Part shown: positions 58,866 through 64,000 of the stretch, in pieces
Layout: each line of letters starts with the position of its first letter
Position numbering within the stretch: the first letter of the stretch is position 1
Origin: Siphonodentalium dalli
Lineage: Eukaryota; Mollusca; Scaphopoda; Gadilida; Siphonodentaliidae
Assembly (NCBI GenBank): GCA_032622095.1
Contig: CP136067.1
Location: 42,141,549 to 42,205,548, forward strand
Length of the DNA stretch: 64,000 nt
Direction of reading: 5' to 3'
Translations under genes and position numbers: made by a program
The notes under the pieces: model-generated
The model's database searches: none
Told to the model about the DNA's origin: nothing
What the model saw: only the letters and a program-made list of their open reading frames with translations

Positions 58866-59021
58866 AAAGCCATTACATGCATATTTCTTATCTCTCACTA
58901 TAGTTTTTATAGAGAACTATTCTTGCTTTTTTGCATCTTCTAGCTATTCTCCCAAGAATTTTTTTACTTTTTTCTTAAACTTTTCTCGAAACAAGAATAC
59001 ATAAACAGTAAATATATATAT

Positions 59022-59755
59022 ACTAGAAGGTAACCCGACTTCGTCCGGGCTTTGACCTTGAATTGTCCATTGTGAAGGTCAAGGTCAAGTGGGGTCACGA
59101 TTTGACCAGTCCAAAACACGTACTGCCCGGACAAAAGTACACGACAAACGTGCCCGTCGAAATCCATCCAGTTTTACCCGATTTGACCTTGAATTGATCA
59201 TTTTGAAGGTCAAGGTCAGGTCGGGGTAACGATTTGACCCGTCCAAAACACTCAGTGGACAAAAGTAATCGTCCAGGGGTCGAAATCCCATCAAAATTGG
59301 AGATTTGACCTTGAATTGACCTGATTTCAAGGTCAAGATCACATCGCACGGGCAAATGAATATGCTTACGAGACTCCCCATACGAAAGTATCCCCACATA
59401 CCAAGTTTGATCGAAATCCCGTGATATTCAGCGTTTGACCTTGAAATGACCCGATTTCAAGGTCAAGGTCATGTCGCACGGGCAAATGAATATGCTTATG
59501 AGACTCCCCATACGAAGTTACCCCCACATACCAAGTTTCATCGAAATCCCGTAATATTCGGGCGTTTGACCTTGGAATGACCCGATTTCAAGGTCAAGGT
59601 CACGTTACACGGACAAATTAATAGGCCCATGCCACCCCCCGGCCGAAAATACCCCCACATACCAAGTTTCATCGAAATCGGGTCGGCCGTTTTCGAGTTC
59701 ATCGCGAACACACACACAGACACACAGACAGATCTTCCAAAATATATAATAGATG
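59022..59755 (+). repeat. Head-body-tail repeat with AGGTCA-rich units
   Basis: The head ACTAGAAGGTAACCCGACTT is followed by five ~120-130-bp units. Each starts TTTGACCTTGAATTG and carries TCAAGGTCA about 25 bp later; later units also share ACATACCAAGTTTCATCGAA. The tail is (ACACAGAC)n and AATATATAATAGATG. The tail style recalls 3' ends of LINE-derived repeats in invertebrates, but no RT is present. Open frames are repeat readings. Confidence 0.7.
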
Positions 59756-60162
59756 CTTCTCCGATATGTGTCGGCATGCTGGCACGTTGTCAGTTAAGTC
59801 CAGCACTGGCATGCCCGTACTGGTCGGTGTCGGTTGCTATTATCATGTCGCCTGTCACTCGAATTGTTTTCTAATTATGCATATTTGACAAAATATTGGG
59901 CACTAAAACTAGAGCAAAATCGGAATTCAATGAATTTAGTCATAACCCCTTTATTTCTGCTGCCAGCATTTGCCGCGCCGGGCCGACACCGGGCCAGCGT
60001 GCAAAATGTCATGGCGCCGGCGCTGGCAGCCGGTACAGGCCGGCTAGGCAACCGGCATGTGTCCGGTACAGACCACATACCGGCATGTTTACTTGCAACT
60101 GTCATTCATTTATTTGGACTGCAATGGCAATTAGCTGAACATTTCCAAAAATAAGAGGTGCA
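59756..60162. other. No gene supported
   Basis: GC-richer patch at 59965-60085 with CCGGC-repeats (GCCGGTACAGGCCGGC). The overlapping frames on both strands here reflect base composition; no domain seen. Confidence 0.4.
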
Positions 60163-60800
60163 AGTTCGAAATTTCCGAAAAGTTGGAACAGTTGAGGTAC
60201 CAGTAGATCATGCCATGAATCTCTACTCTGGCTATAACGCCCGTAGATATCATATTCCACCAGTACAAAACCTTGGAACTTTTTGAAGTTTTGACAGGGA
60301 ACCTTATAAAGTCGAAAAAATAACGCGGAAAATATATTTCTTATATTAGTTATTACCTGTTCCTTTATAATGGAGTTCACTCTATGTGAAGGTCCCAACT
60401 CGAAATTTCACGATTTAAGTGAATGTGTGAGCGATTTTGCTTTGAGTAGCTTACTTTATTATAAAAAGTTTTCCTGGGTAATTAACTCGATGTGTATTGC
60501 AATATCGGCTGACAAAAGTCAGAAAAAACATGCAGTTTTGAGTTGGGACATTCACTTACCGTGATGTACATTATTATGGAAAAGATAACAACTAAGAAAT
60601 ATATTCCCCGCGTTATGTTTTCGACATTATAAGGTTCCCTGTCAAAACTTCAAAACGTTCCAAGGTTTTGTACTGGTGGAATATGATCTTTACGGGCGTT
60701 AGCCAGAGTAGAGATTCATGGCATGATCTAAGGTACCAGATGAAAAATTCCAACTCAAACGGGTGGGGTGCAAATGGAATTTTTCGGACTTCGAAATTTC
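60163..60800. mobile_element. Large imperfect inverted repeat (~190-bp arms)
   Basis: 60185-60350 and 60580-60745 are inverse copies (GATCATGCCATGAATCTCTA, CCACCAGTACAAAACCTTGG, AACCTTATAAAGTCGAAAA). The outer edges share CGAAATTTCCG. A second inverted pair (TCCCAACTCGAAATTTCAC / TTTTGAGTTGGGACATTCAC) sits in the loop. Probably a foldback transposon; ends not fixed. Confidence 0.65.
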
Positions 60801-62334
60801 CGTCATGGTGGCTGCAGTTGGAAATTCCAATCAATATGGAAGTTAACATCTAACCCGCAATAGCCGCGCCCGTATCGATGGGTGCCCTCCATGCACTCCC
60901 ATTATAACACTTGCCACCATCGTCCCTGGACTCTTAACTCATTAATTATAATAGTCTTCTCTTGGAATGTTACTTCCGTGTTGTTCTCCGTGTAATAAAA
61001 AGTCGATCAGTGATTAGTGTTGTTCCTATCCCGCTATCGCGCGTGACTCAAAAAATCACGGTGTGATTTTCTGCGCCATATGTGACAATAAATAAACAGC
61101 GAGCGCAATAATGGAACAGCTGGGTGTTGCCATATGCCATTTATCACCATCCTGCAATTAATTAGACTAAGAAACTGAGCTATTCTATATATGTATAATT
61201 AGATCACCTTTTTGCTGGAACAGACGAGATCCGATTGGTTTTAAAGATATGTGTTGTGCGCACTGTGTAGGAACGGTTACATCGGAAGTCGTTCTATCGC
61301 CGATTTGTGATGGTTCTTGATTGATTTCTGACGGTTCCTTATCATCCAAATTATACATTTTCGCGAGTTTTTGACAGTTAAAACGCTATTTTTTAGCCAT
61401 CTAGGTGATAATTCTATTAGTTTTTCCATTCCACTCATAATCTATGGTCCAAAATAACTAACATAATGAAAATCCTATTGTGCGAGTAATAACAATGATA
61501 AAAAACTGCGAATTGTAATATCTCGATCGGTTCTCTCCGGATCGAGTCGGTTCTCTCCCAATTTAATCGGTTCTGTCCGGGAAATTCGATGACTACTATT
61601 TGGAAGGATACGTGGAAATAACCAAGTGAACACAACGAAATATGAATTATGTTGACTTTACACCACTTATGATCAATTTTGTTGAGTTACACTGTCTTCT
61701 TATATATAATTATATGTCAACAGTGTAGTAACAGAATCGTTCACTTTATTGTGACGCAAAGCATGCAATTTGACATGAATGGTCAATGTGAACTGAATTT
61801 GGATCGGGGGAGGGTTATGGTGTCTTCTGGGCACATGTTTTTATTTTATTTTGCCCACAGTTGTCATTGCACATTGAGGCAGTATGAACGATAAAGTGAG
61901 TCCGAGTCGATTTAGCCGTGTACCGGTATATAGTTTGTAATTAAGTTAGCTTTAACTCTATTTTTGGCTTACTTGTGCAGTTTGGGTTAGTTATATGAAA
62001 GCTTCATATACGAATAGGCAGCTAAGCATATACGAGCGTATTAACATTTCACTCGATGACATTTTGGATGGCTCGAGCGAAATGAAAACTATATTTAATA
62101 AAAATTAAATAAATACACATAAAACATGGTCTATTCCCAATATGTTGGTGCACAACTCCATGACAAAACATCACAAATTAATGTAAAAAGATTATGTGCT
62201 TATTGCTTGCTTGTTTTATTTGTTCCGTCGTTCCTTGTTTAGGTATTATATAGTTTTTTGTTATTCAATATCATTTGATATTTTAATTAAATTTATTTCA
62301 TTATTTATTCCTATGGGATCAAAAAGGTTGGAAA
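60801..62334. other. AT-rich interval, no gene supported
   Basis: Only a three-unit degenerate repeat (ATCGGTTCTCTCCGG type, 61523-61580) is visible. Frames up to 71 codons look random. Confidence 0.5.
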
Positions 62335-62512
62335 CTAAAAATGGTAATCAGATGTAATCGAAAAGTAATCAGTTACATTTTACTAAATAAAAGTAATTGT
62401 AATCGAAATCAATTACATTTGAAAAAAATGTAATCAATAATCGTAATCATGTAAATCAAAAGTAATTGTAATTGTAATCGATTACATTGGAATGTAATCG
62501 CCTCAACCCTGG
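62335..62512 (-). mobile_element. hAT-like terminus with GTAATCGATTAC repeats
   Basis: AT-rich GTAATYGATTAC-type subterminal repeats end in the complement of CAGGGTTGAGGCGATTACAT, resembling hAT ends (CAGGGTTGG…). The partner end was not found in the window. Confidence 0.45.
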
Positions 62513-63015
62513 CCAGAATTGAACACATATCCCACCTGGAACTTTCAACCACAGACCTTCATTTATCAAGTAAAGTCATTTGTTGGTTTGCGCTCCAAAA
62601 TACGCGTAATAATAGTCGCTTTTTAAGTTTTCCCGATATAGAAATAGCTCGATAAACACTTGAAATACCATTCTACGAGCAGTATAATAATGTCACAGAA
62701 AGACACATTGGAGTCATGAAAAATACAACTTTGAACCCAATGTTTGTGTTCTAAAACAAATACAGCCATTTGCATGACATGGAACAGAAAAGAGCATTCC
62801 GTGTGTAATCTATTCTTGATACGGTAGAAATAAAGAGCCTTTGGTTCACTTCTGTGCGAAAAATTGTAAACAGCTGGAAAAGGGCTCTGACCACAGTATG
62901 TATTTCTCAGAGCATATGAGGCCGAGCGTTAATACCAAGGGGTCAGTTGCACCCAGTGTACTGGGTGGAATAAAGGTCAAACCAATCTATGGCATATGAC
63001 CATCTCATGGATGGC
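62513..63015. other. No gene supported
   Basis: AT-rich; no repeat or coding signature recognised. Confidence 0.45.
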
Positions 63016-63404
63016 TTAACCCTTTACCCAACAAACCGGCCAAAACCGGCCAAATAAAGCTTCAACAGCCTAAAATATCTTCGGTCTGTCTCAATAGAAC
63101 CATATAAATATGGATATCATTGGAACCGGCTCCTTGACCACATTGTGATAGTTACAGTTAGCCCTGTGCCAATGCATTCTCTTATATATGCGAGTCGACC
63201 ATAGGTCGCCTCGCATATATAAGAGAATGCATTGGCCTAAAAAAAATCTTTTTTTACCATTTTTTCTTACATTCTTTAACAATTTTATAATTTTTAATGT
63301 GTTAAGCCAATGCATTCTCTTATATATGCGAGGCGACCTATGGTCGACTCGCATATATAAGAGAATGCATTGGCACAGGGCCATTCTGTTGGGTAAAGGG
63401 TTAA
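63016..63404 (+). mobile_element. Family A TTAA MITE, last copy
   Basis: Complete TTAACCCTTTACCCAACA … TGTTGGGTAAAGGGTTAA, with hairpins at about 63167-63236 and 63306-63374. Same orientation as the copies at 4195 and 37494. Confidence 0.85.
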
Positions 63405-63470
63405 ACCGGTGACGTGGTTAGTGTGATAATCCCTTGTTTGCTAACGCTTGTCGAGTAAACAGCTTTCGAT

Positions 63471-63945
63471 ATGGTGGACAAAAAAGCGGTTTTTCCGGAT
63501 GTCCCCATAATCGATATTGAGCCTAATGATGATGTTTTAGACATTTTTGCAAGCGATCCGGAGGACTCCAGTTTCGAGAGCTTCGTGTCTCCAGTTATTT
63601 CTCAGAAGGCCCCCACCATGGCAATTGATAGTAAATTAACGAGAGTCGCATCTTCGTCGGCCTCAACTATCCAGTCGGACATGCCTCCAATTGTTACTGC
63701 TAATACTAATGTACCACTACCGGTACACAAACGCAAGGCTCCGGTCTCAAAATCAACTACATCCAAAAAATTAAAACAATTCGGCTTCCAAAAGCACACC
63801 TGTCGCCTCAACGGCGTTTTCTGAGCTATTACCTTCCTCCACGGTTCAAAATATCATGGAGAACATAATTGCATTAAGGGAACGGATAGACCAGTTATCC
63901 CAAACATCTGGTGAAACTCAAAGCAAAATGCCCACAGACACGTGA
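63471..63945 (+). CDS. Frameshifted coding stretch, possible ORF1/gag-like start
   Basis: The ATG at 63471 opens an acidic then Ser/Thr-rich frame (MVDKKAVFPDVPIIDIEPND…) with a basic KRKAPVSKSTTSKKLK segment around residues 86-101. Near 63771-63782 the coding signal moves to the +1 frame, which stays open from SASKSTPVAST to TGA at 63943. That frame holds a heptad-like segment NIMENIIALRERIDQLSQ. An acidic N-terminus, basic patch and coiled coil would fit a retroelement ORF1 or gag, but I recognise no family. The window ends just after it, where a further frame seems to stay open. Confidence 0.35.
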
Positions 63946-64000
63946 CTTTGTCACCTCAGGGTGGGATGGATGTCTCTTTTCATGCGGAATATATAGCGCA

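Noticed and set aside
59085-59777. 79-104 codon minus-strand ORFs (DLDLEIRSIQGQ-like)
   Set aside because: They read through the AGGTCA-rich repeat units and their microsatellite tail.

Overview
This is animal genomic DNA, most likely from a marine invertebrate. A mollusc-like or other lophotrochozoan genome is my guess, held at low confidence. It is AT-rich, has no operons and no dense coding, and its only recognisable proteins are broken non-LTR retrotransposon ends. It is full of palindromic MITEs, nested insertions and degenerate satellites, with splice-like signals around short open frames. I could not support a single intact conventional host gene, tRNA or rRNA. Almost all short ORFs fall inside repeats and are artefacts.

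Layout. 0-10 kb: six copies of a Tc1/mariner-type palindromic MITE (TA target, ends CAGTAATGCCC), several TTAA-target MITEs, a 31-bp x 20 satellite and assorted foldbacks. 10-16 kb: two TTAA elements sharing one target site, a ~370-bp tandem repeat, a perfect 28-bp x 12 satellite and a lone C2H2-like exon candidate. 16.4-34.2 kb: three tandem ~5.1-kb units. Each carries a 2.5-kb CACTG-ended transposon with gene-like signals and two hairpin-bearing TTAA elements. Unit 1 alone has a 2.17-kb insertion, and unit 3 alone has a LINE tail. 34-49 kb: more foldbacks, LINE 3' ends, a YY1-motif-rich repeat, and two near-identical 52-bp inverted ends 5.1 kb apart. 49-57 kb: a 3.5-kb element with an 8-bp target duplication, nested in a satellite and itself containing a head-body-tail repeat; then a degraded LINE and an inverted relative of the 2.17-kb insertion. 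57-64 kb: satellites, a nuclear-receptor-half-site-rich array, a large inverted repeat, a hAT-like end, another hairpin TTAA element, and a frameshifted coding stretch at the right edge.

What works together. The best candidate for something undescribed is a 69-bp near-perfect hairpin cassette. It recurs, usually as two inverted copies ~75-85 bp apart, in TTAA-target elements whose terminal repeats otherwise differ. The second candidate is the CACTG-ended 2.5-kb transposon, which has an ATG mini-exon plus a strong splice donor near each end, pointing inward. The three 5.1-kb units also keep a readable recombination history: the middle unit looks like a left-3/right-1 recombinant from one unequal crossover.
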